64,000 nt of DNA, taken from positions 1 to 64,000 of IMG/VR virus record IMGVR_UViG_3300032288_004964. One strand, given 5' to 3'. Origin of the DNA: a virus. This document shows positions 9,101 through 17,227 of this stretch, piece by piece. A program made the translations under genes and the position numbers. Within the stretch, counting starts at the first letter, position 1; each line of letters opens with the position of its first letter. The notes beneath the pieces are model-generated. The model ran no database searches and was not told where the DNA came from. It was given only the letters and a program-made list of their open reading frames with translations.

Positions 9101-10938
9101 TATCTGGTGATAATTCACAAATCTCGGTTATAGGTGGTGGTTCTCAAAATACAATCTCTGGTTATATTTCATATTGGTCAACTATAAGTGGTGGAAATAG
9201 TAATACAATCTCAGGAACCATTTCAGCTTTTTCAACTATAAGTGGTGGATACTGTAATTTAATATCTGGTCAATGTTCTTACTATTCAACTATAGGTGGT
9301 GGTAGACAAAATGAAATCTCAGGTTATTACTCATGTCTATCAACAATAAGTGGTGGGTGTAATAATACAATCTCTGGTTACTATTCACATTGTTCAACTA
9401 TTAGTGGTGGTAAATCGAATACAATATCTGGATTTAATTCATATCAATCAACTATAAGTGGAGGTTTCCAAAATACAATCTCTGGTTGTCAATCATATGT
9501 TTCAACTATAAGTGGTGGTACACTAAATGTGATATCTGGTGATGTTTCATATTTATCAACAATAAGTGGTGGGTATCAAAATACAATCTCCGGTACAAAT
9601 TCACAATGTTCAACTATTGGTGGTGGTAAACAAAATACAATTTCTGGTGATACTTCATATCTATCAACCATAAGTGGTGGTCTTGCTAATACCATCTCAG
9701 GAGTTTACACAAATAATTCAACCATAGGTGGTGGTGCTCAAAACTGTATATCAAGTCAACTTTCAGTAAATTCAACTATAGGCGGTGGTCAATCTAATAT
9801 AATCTCAGGTTATTGTTCATCAAATTCAACTATTAGTGGTGGTGAAACTAACTACATATCTGGTGTTACTTCATCCTATTCATCTATTGGTGGTGGTCAG
9901 ACTAATACAATCTCAGGAGATTGCTCACTTCAATCAACCATATCAGGTGGGTATTGTAATGCAATCTCTGGTACTAATTCTTATCAATCAATTATTGGTG
10001 GCGGTGCTAAAAATGAAATTTCTGGATTTAACTCATATAAATCAACTATAAGTGGTGGTGCTCAAAACTGTATATCTGGTCAATGTTCGGTAGGATCAAC
10101 TATTGGTGGTGGTATTCTAAATATAATTTCAAACGCTCCATGTAGTTCTATACTTGGTGGATGTAGTAATACTATAAATGGTATGACAGGTTCTGTTATT
10201 ATTGGGTCTGGTATAACTGCTTGTAGACAATATACAGCACATGCTAATGATATCATTATCACATCCATGACATCTTCAGTTTCTTGTTTTGTTGCTGTAG
10301 GTGCTGATGGATTATTAGTAGCAACATCATCTACCGGTGGTGGTGGAGCAAGTTTTTCTGGTACTGCTAATGTATTTACTAAATTCACATCCGCAACTAC
10401 AATTGGAGATACTTTATATGATGTACATGAAGATTCAACTGGTAGTAAATTATCATTTGGTCCTTCAACGGATACTGATGCTATCTCATATGGTCAAATA
10501 GCGCATTCTAAAGATAATATACTTACTAAGGGAGATGCTCAAACTAGTCAGATAATTCTAAAAAGAAATATCAATCCTAGTTCTTCCGGTCTTTTATATC
10601 CTGATAATGGTCTTACTCAATATCTTTATATACCTATTGATGGTGTTATAGCATTCGAAGTTCATGTAGTTGCTTTATCAACTGGTGGATCTGGCAATGC
10701 TACATTTATAAAGATTGAAGGTGCTGCTAAAAATATAGGTGGGTCTCCTGCTATAGTTGGTGGTGGAACAACCACTATAACCGTATCCGAGGACTCAATT
10801 GGTTTGCACGCAGTTAGAACGGTGAGTGTTAGTGGTTCCGGTTCTACATCTCATTTAACTATAGAGGTTGATAACAACTCAAATACGGAAAATGCTAATT
10901 TTGTAGCTTATGTGAGATATACTCAAACATTATACTAA
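6184..10938 (+). CDS. Giant YadA-head-like repeat adhesin/fibre
   Basis: 1584 residues. The N-terminal region (about 1-175) contains 'KVGIGLTAPSNKLHIYS', a phrase typical of phage fibre and surface proteins. Residues about 181-1337 consist of some 66 units of the form T-I-S/G-G-G-x-x-N-T-I-S-G-x-x-S-x-x-S. The unit is usually 18 residues; units 15-21 or so, near the N-terminal third, are 15 residues. This pattern matches left-handed beta-roll repeats of YadA-type adhesin heads. The C-terminal 250 residues are a separate beta-rich domain. It lies between LamG proteins and a beta-helix protein. Role inferred: long trimeric host-recognition fibre. Serines and threonines occupy every turn, making it a strong candidate acceptor for the O-heptosyltransferase at 18060-19217. 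Confidence 0.82.
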   Translation: MASQRDIRITPKLGSTASNDYPNIDFGGLSASTIKLKVDDDGTVVYTGTYGVLFNVTDEKFGLLHSVNDVSGLPILQVYSWDYVQLGKWDKYALSVATDKVGIGLTAPSNKLHIYSTQSDAFRLQDGSEGSGYVLVSDANGVGSWSASAGGGGSAVILLGAGAGSSVRCGLGNNASGVCSTISGGYKNTVSNAHSTIGGGSNNTISGKYANCSTISGGYQNTISGYGYFSFVGGGGCNSISGNNSCYSTISGGYQNTVSGFKSYYSTISGGVQNTISSYYSSCFSSIGGGKSNTISGYYSYQSTISGGYSNTISGYSSYLSTISGGYANTISGTNSYSSTISGGCQNTISGFNSYESTIGGGRNNTISGHYSFASTISGGVLNNVVGYQSYANTISGGVQNTTSGDYSTIGGGRCNTISGSYSTNSTISGGYQNTSSDKYTTIGGGCFNVSSGSASTIGGGLNNTASGYCSTISGGSLNCASNQLATVGGGTLNSASGINSTVAGGCYNTSTNTFATVGGGVLNQSDGESSTISGGYSNFIETRSYQSTISGGGSNSIDNSCQSNIGGGYQNTISATNSYQSNIGGGYQNIVSGDNSYLSTISGGYQNKISGIQSFKSTIGGGGSNSISGAISEVSTIGGGYCNTISGFYSCFSTVGGGKLNTISGYSSYASTIAGGGGKFGNTISGLHSQKSSIGGGDANLISGDNSYLSTISGGYFNTISGQSSYMSSIGGGRDNTISGYNSYCSTIGGGNVNTISGTNSQLSTISGGQSNAISGFNSYRSTISGGYQNTISGYYSYISTISGGRQNTISGNNSYQSTISGGYANTISGTNSQLSTISGGYCNTISGYNSDKSTISGGLLNTISGYRSCQSAIGGGNANTISGQCSVASTIGGGNANTISGYNSDKSTISGGETNYISGTNSYKSTISGGYQNTISGQNSQISTISGGYGNLVSGFNSYSSTISGGRQNTISGDNSQISVIGGGSQNTISGYISYWSTISGGNSNTISGTISAFSTISGGYCNLISGQCSYYSTIGGGRQNEISGYYSCLSTISGGCNNTISGYYSHCSTISGGKSNTISGFNSYQSTISGGFQNTISGCQSYVSTISGGTLNVISGDVSYLSTISGGYQNTISGTNSQCSTIGGGKQNTISGDTSYLSTISGGLANTISGVYTNNSTIGGGAQNCISSQLSVNSTIGGGQSNIISGYCSSNSTISGGETNYISGVTSSYSSIGGGQTNTISGDCSLQSTISGGYCNAISGTNSYQSIIGGGAKNEISGFNSYKSTISGGAQNCISGQCSVGSTIGGGILNIISNAPCSSILGGCSNTINGMTGSVIIGSGITACRQYTAHANDIIITSMTSSVSCFVAVGADGLLVATSSTGGGGASFSGTANVFTKFTSATTIGDTLYDVHEDSTGSKLSFGPSTDTDAISYGQIAHSKDNILTKGDAQTSQIILKRNINPSSSGLLYPDNGLTQYLYIPIDGVIAFEVHVVALSTGGSGNATFIKIEGAAKNIGGSPAIVGGGTTTITVSEDSIGLHAVRTVSVSGSGSTSHLTIEVDNNSNTENANFVAYVRYTQTLY
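6724..10194 (+). repeat. About 66 tandem 54-bp (18-codon) / 45-bp (15-codon) coding repeats
   Basis: Units were counted by eye from the translation. They run from TISGGYKNTVSNAHS to SILGGCSNTINGMTGS. A block of consecutive 15-residue units lies around 7480-7780, and one 21-residue unit (with GGGGKFG) at about 8200. Codon-level similarity between neighbours is high, so copy-number change by recombination is likely. Confidence 0.88.
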
Positions 10939-10946
10939 GATGAAAA

Positions 10947-10957
10947 TTAATATATAT
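10947..10957 (+). promoter_or_regulatory. Candidate late promoter (TTAATATATAT)
   Basis: Recurrent AT-box, 35 bp upstream of the ATG at 10992 in the 53-bp gap after the giant repeat gene. Confidence 0.5.
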
Positions 10958-10991
10958 ATAGAATTATAGATAAAAATTAAAAAGAACGTGA

Positions 10992-13900
10992 ATGGCTTAT
11001 ATAATTAATAACAGTGATGGTTTTAGGTTTAATTCTGGAACAGGTCCAGGAATAATTTATCTTGGGGGTGTTACAATTTCATCAAGTAATGATGCTATAG
11101 CTATTAGTAAATTAGATTTAGGTACCGAGAATAATCCATTTATTCTATCAGCATCTGGAAGTAGTATTTATGTAAATAATAGCGTTTTTTCATCTTTTGA
11201 TAGTAAGACAATTTTAGTTGCCTCGGATGGTGCTGATTTTACATCAGTTAAAACAGCTATAGAAAGTATAACAGATGCTACTGCTTCTAATGTTTATACT
11301 GTTAGAGTAAGATCTGGTATTTACTATGAACAACCATTTACTATTCCTTCTTATGTTGCTTTAGTTGGTGAGAGTTCAATTTCAACAATTATACAAGCTA
11401 CCTTTTCCGATCAGACTTTAGTAACATTGTCAGATCAGTCTGGTATTTTTGATGTTCAGATACAAGGATGTACTGATACTGGGGCTGCTGCTGTTGTTTA
11501 TTCTTCTGCTACTACACCACAGACCAATGCTATTGCATATGTTGAAAATGTTAGGTTTGGTCAGAATTACACACATGCTAAGGTTATAGGTACTGGAAGT
11601 AATGGAAACTGTATTATGCAGTGTTCTAATATAAAATATGGTGGATATTCATTTACCTTAGGTTTTCATGCTACAAATGCTGGAACTGGTATCGGTAGAA
11701 TGCAATTAAGAAATGTTACCTCAACTAATGGTGGTATTACAACAACAACAGGATTAGTATTTGCAAAGGCTGATGCAAGTGGTTGCGGATTTATAGTTAA
11801 TGGATGTTTATTAACTAAGTCTGCTGGTGCTGCTGCTGGTACTGGTTTTCAAGTTGAAAATGGTGGATTTTTAAGATTAACTGGTGTTAATTTTCAAAGA
11901 TGGGCAACTGCTATTTATGCACCGAATGATTCGGGTTCTCCTAGTATTGATGCTATTGCTCTTAATTTTGAAAACAATACAATTGATATACAAATAGATA
12001 ATACAAAGGCAACTGGTAAAATACAAGGAGCAGATTCATATACAAAAACAATAATTAGCGCGACCTCATCATTGTATGTCGTTAATAAGGATCCTAAAAG
12101 AATTCAAGTTGCTAAGAAAGGTGGTGATTTTTCTAGTGTTGCATCCGCAGTTAATTCCTTAAGTAATACATCTGAATCAAATAGATATGTTATTGAAGTG
12201 GGACCAGGTGTATTTTATGAGGGTTTAATAGACCTTTCTACCAAGCCTTATGTGAGTATTGTTGGATCTAATATTCAAACAACTCAAATAGTTGCATCAT
12301 ATTCTAATCATAATTTGATAAAAATGGGATTAGCTAATGAAGTATCATTTCTTTCCCTTAATGATGTTGGTTCTGGATATGCTGCCATTATAGCTGATGA
12401 TAGTGGAGATTTCTCGCAGGTACATAAGTTATCATTTTATAATTGTGATATTGGTATAAAAGTTCTATCAGCATCTCAAGATACTTTATTTTATGGTGAA
12501 TATGTTGATTTTAATGGATCCTATTCAAGAGCAGTAGTATTGGATTCACAATCTAGTGGTTACAGAGCTTTTGCTAATATTGAAAATTTTTATTGTTTTC
12601 CGAGTGCAACTGGAAGTAGAGCAGTTGAGGTTCTTAATCCACTTGCTGAAGTAAATATTGCCGCTGCTTCGATTCAAGGAGCTGGAAATGACATAGGTAT
12701 CTATGGTGAAAATGGTGCTATATTAAATGTTACCTCGATGGATATATTAGCTTATGAAACTGGATTATATATTGAAAATGCTGGGACATTCTCAAGCTTT
12801 GACTTTAATGCTGTTACAATTGACGATACTACAACAGTGCCTATTAATGTTCAACATCCTTATACTAAAGGTCTTTTTCAGGGATCATTGAATGATCACA
12901 CAACAATAGTAAATAATTCGGAATCTGTATATTGGCAATTTTTAGATCGATTGGACGGTGAGATTAATATCACAAGAAAAGGATCTGTTACATTTGTTGA
13001 TGGTACTACTACTGACTTTACCGCTTTACTTTTTGAGTCAGCTCCTATGGGTATTCTATCCGGTGGTGAGATATCTATTTCATCTGGTTTAACAGTTAGT
13101 ATATCCTCAGGGTATGGATATTTGGAAAATACAACAGGTGATGTTTATCAAAGAATTGATTGGTCAACTAGTCTTTATCAGTTACCTGATAATAGTTCTT
13201 CATATATTTATATTAATGAAAATAGTAATATTGTAGATAATACTTCTCTACCAAGTATTACTAATAATATAGTATTAGGTCGTGTAGTGACATTAAATGG
13301 TGGAATTTTATTTATTGAAAACACCAGAGTTGATAGTAAACACTCTAGTAATAAATTGAATCTTTTTAATAGAAGAGCTTTTGGTTCTATTTATGAATCA
13401 GGATCTATTGTTACCGAAGGTTCTTTCTCACAAACCCTAAATGTTACTTCAGGTTCATATTGGTTTGGTAATGCTAATTTTGCTCCTACTGGTGGATCGG
13501 GTATTACATTCTCACAATTCTATAGAGATGGTTCTGGGGGATGGATTATTTCATCAACTACTGGAGTTACCGGTAGATATGATGATGGATCTGGATCTTT
13601 AGTTGCTATGACAACTGGGTACTATACTAAACATACTCTCTATGTTGTTGGTGAGGGTTTTGATGAAAAATACTTATTAGTTGTCGGTCAATCCGAATAT
13701 GCAAATCTAGTAGATGCTGAGGCTAGCGCTCTCTCCACGCCACCATCATATATTGACGGTGCTGTAGTTTCTATAGCTGCTATTTATATGCAACAAGGTG
13801 GAACAGGAATATTACAAATAGAGGACATAAAACCTGTTCTTGGATTTAAATCATCAGGTGTTAATGCTTCCTCTGATCACGGTAATCTTTTAGGTTTAGC

Positions 13901-14909
13901 AGATGATGATCATCCACAATATCTTTTAGCAGATGGTACAAGGTCTATGACTAATAATTTAGTAATGGGTTCTAATTCTATAACTGGAGTTCTTCAAGTA
14001 AATGGAGTAACTATTGAATCACATGCTTCAAGACATTTACCAAATGGTTCAGATCCTTTAACTACTGGTGTCCCATACTCAATAGGTACAGTTAGTTCTG
14101 AAGGTATATTAAATGCGTTTGCTAGACAAGATCATATTCATGCTCATGATGACCAACCGGGTGGTTCACTACATTCCGTTGCTACTACTGACTCAAATGG
14201 ATTTATGTCATCTACTGATAAGACAACTTTTGATGCAATTCCAACAACTTATGTAAATAAATCCGGTGATACGATGACTGGTGGGCTAACTATGTCTGGT
14301 GGTTTAGTAATGAACTCATATTCTATATTTAGTGTATTAAAAGTAAATGGAGTTGTTGTTGAATCACATGCTTCAAGACATCTACCTGGTGGTCTGGATG
14401 CCTTAACTACTGGCACTCCATCATCAATAGGTACTGCTAGTTCTGAAGGTTCGGTAAATGCCTTTGCTAGACAGGACCATATTCATGCTCATGATAATCA
14501 ACCAGGTGGTTCACTACATTCCGTTGCTACCACTGACTTAAATGGGTTTATGTCATCTACTGATAAGACAACTTTCGATGCAATTCCAACAACTTATGTA
14601 AAGATTAGTGATGGTTTTTATAGCATAGTTAGTGTAACTACAACTACATATAATGCTGCTCAAACAACTGGTAATCCAGTTTTATTAGTTAATACAGTAA
14701 CTGCCGGTGGTAGTGTTACTATTAATCTACCAACTGCTGTAAGTAACAAGGCTATTTTTACTATTAAAAAAATAGATTCTGGCGCGTCTAGTGTAGTTAT
14801 TGATGGAAATTCAACACAAACAATTGATGGATCATTGACGGCTACAATTACTGTTCCATATACCTCAATAACTTTAGTTTCTGATAATTCTAATTGGTAT
14901 ATAATATAA
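10992..14909 (+). CDS. Beta-helix tail fibre/tailspike-like protein
   Basis: 1305 residues. Two pectin-lyase-like right-handed beta-helix regions are visible. Each starts with the pattern 'A-x-D-G-x-D-F/A-K-K-G-G-D-F-S/T-S-V-x-x-A-I/V' and continues with 'Y-x-V/I-x-V-x-x-G-x-Y/F-Y-E' and 'V-x-L/I-V-G' (about residues 72-330 and 372-620). A middle beta region (to about 950) is followed by two near-identical modules with HASRHLP-G and 'FARQDHIHAHD', then a C-terminal cap with 'GGSVTINLPTA'. These are typical tail-fibre elements. No catalytic residues for polysaccharide cleavage could be assigned. It stands alone behind its own promoter-like box. Structural or receptor-binding role is well supported; enzymatic activity is open. 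Confidence 0.8.
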   Translation: MAYIINNSDGFRFNSGTGPGIIYLGGVTISSSNDAIAISKLDLGTENNPFILSASGSSIYVNNSVFSSFDSKTILVASDGADFTSVKTAIESITDATASNVYTVRVRSGIYYEQPFTIPSYVALVGESSISTIIQATFSDQTLVTLSDQSGIFDVQIQGCTDTGAAAVVYSSATTPQTNAIAYVENVRFGQNYTHAKVIGTGSNGNCIMQCSNIKYGGYSFTLGFHATNAGTGIGRMQLRNVTSTNGGITTTTGLVFAKADASGCGFIVNGCLLTKSAGAAAGTGFQVENGGFLRLTGVNFQRWATAIYAPNDSGSPSIDAIALNFENNTIDIQIDNTKATGKIQGADSYTKTIISATSSLYVVNKDPKRIQVAKKGGDFSSVASAVNSLSNTSESNRYVIEVGPGVFYEGLIDLSTKPYVSIVGSNIQTTQIVASYSNHNLIKMGLANEVSFLSLNDVGSGYAAIIADDSGDFSQVHKLSFYNCDIGIKVLSASQDTLFYGEYVDFNGSYSRAVVLDSQSSGYRAFANIENFYCFPSATGSRAVEVLNPLAEVNIAAASIQGAGNDIGIYGENGAILNVTSMDILAYETGLYIENAGTFSSFDFNAVTIDDTTTVPINVQHPYTKGLFQGSLNDHTTIVNNSESVYWQFLDRLDGEINITRKGSVTFVDGTTTDFTALLFESAPMGILSGGEISISSGLTVSISSGYGYLENTTGDVYQRIDWSTSLYQLPDNSSSYIYINENSNIVDNTSLPSITNNIVLGRVVTLNGGILFIENTRVDSKHSSNKLNLFNRRAFGSIYESGSIVTEGSFSQTLNVTSGSYWFGNANFAPTGGSGITFSQFYRDGSGGWIISSTTGVTGRYDDGSGSLVAMTTGYYTKHTLYVVGEGFDEKYLLVVGQSEYANLVDAEASALSTPPSYIDGAVVSIAAIYMQQGGTGILQIEDIKPVLGFKSSGVNASSDHGNLLGLADDDHPQYLLADGTRSMTNNLVMGSNSITGVLQVNGVTIESHASRHLPNGSDPLTTGVPYSIGTVSSEGILNAFARQDHIHAHDDQPGGSLHSVATTDSNGFMSSTDKTTFDAIPTTYVNKSGDTMTGGLTMSGGLVMNSYSIFSVLKVNGVVVESHASRHLPGGLDALTTGTPSSIGTASSEGSVNAFARQDHIHAHDNQPGGSLHSVATTDLNGFMSSTDKTTFDAIPTTYVKISDGFYSIVSVTTTTYNAAQTTGNPVLLVNTVTAGGSVTINLPTAVSNKAIFTIKKIDSGASSVVIDGNSTQTIDGSLTATITVPYTSITLVSDNSNWYII
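14016..14600 (+). repeat. Duplicated HASRHLP fibre module, offset 345 bp
   Basis: The segment starting at 14016 (gaatcacatgcttcaagaca) recurs at 14361, and similarity runs through 'DHIHAHD', 'GGSLHSVATTD' and 'FMSSTDKTTFDAIPTTYV'. The offset is 345 bp or 115 codons, an in-frame tandem module duplication. Confidence 0.85.
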
Positions 14910-14927
14910 AAATAAAATAAATAGAAT

Positions 14928-15383
14928 ATGGCATATAATCCTAATAATCCAAATGGTCAAGCAACAATGGCGAATAGTGCCCCGGTTACTATAGCTTCTG
15001 ACCAACCAACACCTTCTCCGCATAATATTACACAGACTCAGGTTCATAAAGATGGTGTCTATACAAATACACAGACTTCAACTTCTATATGGGCTCCTGC
15101 TTCTGGTAAAAAATTTGTAATAACTGATATAACAGTTACTAGTGGTGGTACAGTTGCTGGTGTTGTTACTATATATGATGCGGCTTCTGCTACTGCTTAT
15201 GTGGCTGGTACACATCCCGCTATATTCAGAGGTGAATTTGCCCCAACAACAACATCAAGACCTGGTGTTGTTAAAAGCTTTGTTAATCCTTATGTGTCAA
15301 CAACTGCTAATAATAACGTATTGGTGACAACATCTGCGGCAATTAACCCCTTATATATACAAATAAATGGATATGAGATATAA
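14928..15383 (+). CDS. Small virion-associated protein (GQATMANSAPVTIASDQ type)
   Basis: 151 residues. The N-terminal phrase 'NGQATMANSAPVTIASDQP' is a common signature of small phage structural proteins. The rest is a predicted beta sandwich ('KKFVITDITVTSGGTVAGVVTIYDAAS'), ending in 'PLYIQINGYEI'. It lies 18 bp after the beta-helix protein and 3 bp before the next gene, inside the fibre operon. The role in the virion is inferred from motif and context. Confidence 0.75.
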   Translation: MAYNPNNPNGQATMANSAPVTIASDQPTPSPHNITQTQVHKDGVYTNTQTSTSIWAPASGKKFVITDITVTSGGTVAGVVTIYDAASATAYVAGTHPAIFRGEFAPTTTSRPGVVKSFVNPYVSTTANNNVLVTTSAAINPLYIQINGYEI

Positions 15384-15386
15384 TAT

Positions 15387-16094
15387 ATGGCACTAGCATT
15401 TACACAATTGGCAGTTGGATTAGCATCCACAACTAACGGAACAGGAGCATATACAGCAACTGCCGGAACGCCGGTCGCTGGTGATTTACTTATATGTTTT
15501 GTGTTATGTAGTGGTAATTCAACGGTCGGTACTTTAACTGGTGGTGGTTGGACATGGACAAGATTGACTACATTTACAAAAACTGGTGGTGCTGATATTG
15601 CATCTATATGGTATGCTTATGCAAGTTCTAATACCTCTACCGCTCCATCATATACTCCTTCTTCTGCAGCAAGTGGTTGTTTAATTCATTGTGTTAGAAT
15701 AACAGGTGGTGAAGGAAAACTTCAACCTTATATAAGACAATTTGCTACTAATAGTGGAACTGGTGCTAATCCTACAGTTGTTTTCTCAACAGCTCCTTTA
15801 ACTGGTAATGGTATATTAGCGTGGGCTTCAAATGCTACTAATAGTACTACTCAATGGACAGCACCGACTGGATTGACTGAGATAGCTGAATTGGCATTTA
15901 ATAATCCAGCTAACTCATTAGAGATAGCAAGAGCTATATCTGGTGTTACAGCGACTACATTAACTTGGACTAATGCTCAGGTTACTGCATGGGTTACATA
16001 TGCTATTGAGCTTTATAATGCAGGAACTGGACCAACTAGTACTACTGATATAAATAGTGGTGATGGTTTCTTTGGATTGGTAAATACAATATAA
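15387..16094 (+). CDS. Virion-associated beta-sandwich protein
   Basis: 235 residues with phage-structural features: 'TPVAGDLLICFVL', 'GGGWTWTRLTTF', 'IWYAYASSNTSTAPSYTPSS' and 'ITGG', a pattern shared by many phage and prophage proteins of unknown atomic role. Low charge and rich in Thr, Ser and Gly, with no signal peptide. The start at 15387 lies inside a TATAATATATGG box. It precedes a small ORF and the carbohydrate-enzyme genes, and is probably the last large structural gene of the fibre operon. Confidence 0.7.
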   Translation: MALAFTQLAVGLASTTNGTGAYTATAGTPVAGDLLICFVLCSGNSTVGTLTGGGWTWTRLTTFTKTGGADIASIWYAYASSNTSTAPSYTPSSAASGCLIHCVRITGGEGKLQPYIRQFATNSGTGANPTVVFSTAPLTGNGILAWASNATNSTTQWTAPTGLTEIAELAFNNPANSLEIARAISGVTATTLTWTNAQVTAWVTYAIELYNAGTGPTSTTDINSGDGFFGLVNTI

Positions 16095-16109
16095 AAAAAT
16101 TATATAAAA

Positions 16110-16310
16110 ATGAAGACAAGAGTAATAGAACTGGTAGAAAAACAAACCGTTGATGGAAATATTAATCTAATTGCAGAGTGTAATGATTATGAAAATGGTG
16201 AAAGAACTCAACAACTTTCTAGATCGCCATTTACATTTACATCTACAATGACTGACGACGAGATTAAGTTATCTATTCAATCTAATCAATATTCAATTTA
16301 TTTTAGTTAA
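16110..16310 (+). CDS. Small protein of unknown function
   Basis: 66 residues, not recognised. It is charged and Thr/Ser rich ('SPFTFTSTMTDDEIKLSI'), with no membrane segment. It is co-directional with the fibre genes, 15 bp after the previous stop, and ends 29 bp before the GT9-like gene. It could be a fibre-assembly helper, but nothing in the sequence proves this. Confidence 0.55.
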   Translation: MKTRVIELVEKQTVDGNINLIAECNDYENGERTQQLSRSPFTFTSTMTDDEIKLSIQSNQYSIYFS

Positions 16311-16339
16311 ACTTTTATTATATCATAGATATAATATAC

Positions 16340-17224
16340 ATGGATAAATTTGCAATATTTCATCTCGAGGGTGGGTTAGGAAAACATGTTGCTGCTACCG
16401 CAGTTGCTGAATGTATAAAGAATAATTACCCAGATAGAAAACTTTTAGTTGTTTGTGCTTATCCAGAAGTTTTTTTAAATCTAAAGTTTATTGATAGAGT
16501 ATATAAAATAGGAATGACTCCTTATTTTTATAATGATTATATTGATGGTAAAGATTCATTGATATTTAAACACGAACCTTACTTTACAACAGAACACATA
16601 CATAAAACACTACCTTTAATAGAAAATTGGTGTAAACTTTATAATCTTAATTATAGTGGTGAAATGCCTTCTTTAGTTTTTAATGCAAAGCAAAAACAAT
16701 TAGGTATTAATAGATGGAAAAGAGATAGACCAATAATGGTTATTCAAACTAATGGTGGTCCACTAACAAATCAGCCTTATATTAACTCTTGGACAAGAGA
16801 TATTCCAATTTACTTATCTGAGATAATAGTAAATCACTATAGAAATGATTATCATATTATTCAGATTTGTAGAGCAGGATCTGTAGCTATGCAAGGAGTT
16901 GAAGTTGTGTCAGATAGTATGTCTAATATGGAGTTATTTTCTCTATTATTAGTTTCTCAAAAAAGAATTTTAATAGATTCTTGCTTACAACATGCTGCTA
17001 CTGCTCTTGGATTATCTTCGGTTGTTCTTTGGGTTGGTACCTCCCCTAAAGTTTTTGGATATAATCTTCATAGAAATATTGTAGCTAATCTTCCAAATGA
17101 TATTGTGAAATTACCAGATAGTTATCTATTTGATTATAGTTTTGAAGGTATTTTACATGAATATCCTTCATTAGAATCAGAAGTTTTTGATCCTAATGTA
17201 GTGATACAACAAATTAATTTATAA
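16340..17224 (+). CDS. GT9-like (heptosyltransferase-superfamily) glycosyltransferase
   Basis: 294 residues with a GT-B outline. The N-terminal 'FHLEGGLGKHVAATAVAECI' glycine-rich loop is followed by 'RKLLVVCAYPEVFLN'. The C-terminal half has 'RILIDSCLQHAATALGLSSVVLWVGTSPKVFGY', the usual donor-binding region of GT9 enzymes (LPS heptosyltransferases and relatives). GT9 enzymes transfer activated sugars, often heptose, to glycolipid or protein acceptors in the cytoplasm. It precedes the sulfotransferase by 3 bp and faces the heptosyltransferase operon on the other strand. It probably builds or extends a glycan on phage fibres or on the host surface. The fold call is good; donor and acceptor are unknown. 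Confidence 0.75.
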   Translation: MDKFAIFHLEGGLGKHVAATAVAECIKNNYPDRKLLVVCAYPEVFLNLKFIDRVYKIGMTPYFYNDYIDGKDSLIFKHEPYFTTEHIHKTLPLIENWCKLYNLNYSGEMPSLVFNAKQKQLGINRWKRDRPIMVIQTNGGPLTNQPYINSWTRDIPIYLSEIIVNHYRNDYHIIQICRAGSVAMQGVEVVSDSMSNMELFSLLLVSQKRILIDSCLQHAATALGLSSVVLWVGTSPKVFGYNLHRNIVANLPNDIVKLPDSYLFDYSFEGILHEYPSLESEVFDPNVVIQQINL

Positions 17225-17227
17225 TAT

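Noticed and set aside
6724-10194. Dense short repeats that could look like a CRISPR array
   Set aside because: The repeats are coding, in one open frame, with no conserved repeat/variable spacer structure and no cas genes nearby.
10080-10388. Minus-strand ORF at 10080-10388
   Set aside because: Entirely antisense to the giant repeat fibre gene, with no start context or neighbours on that strand.
1684-15383. Diversity-generating retroelement targeting the fibre genes
   Set aside because: No reverse transcriptase, template repeat or Avd-like gene seen in the window.
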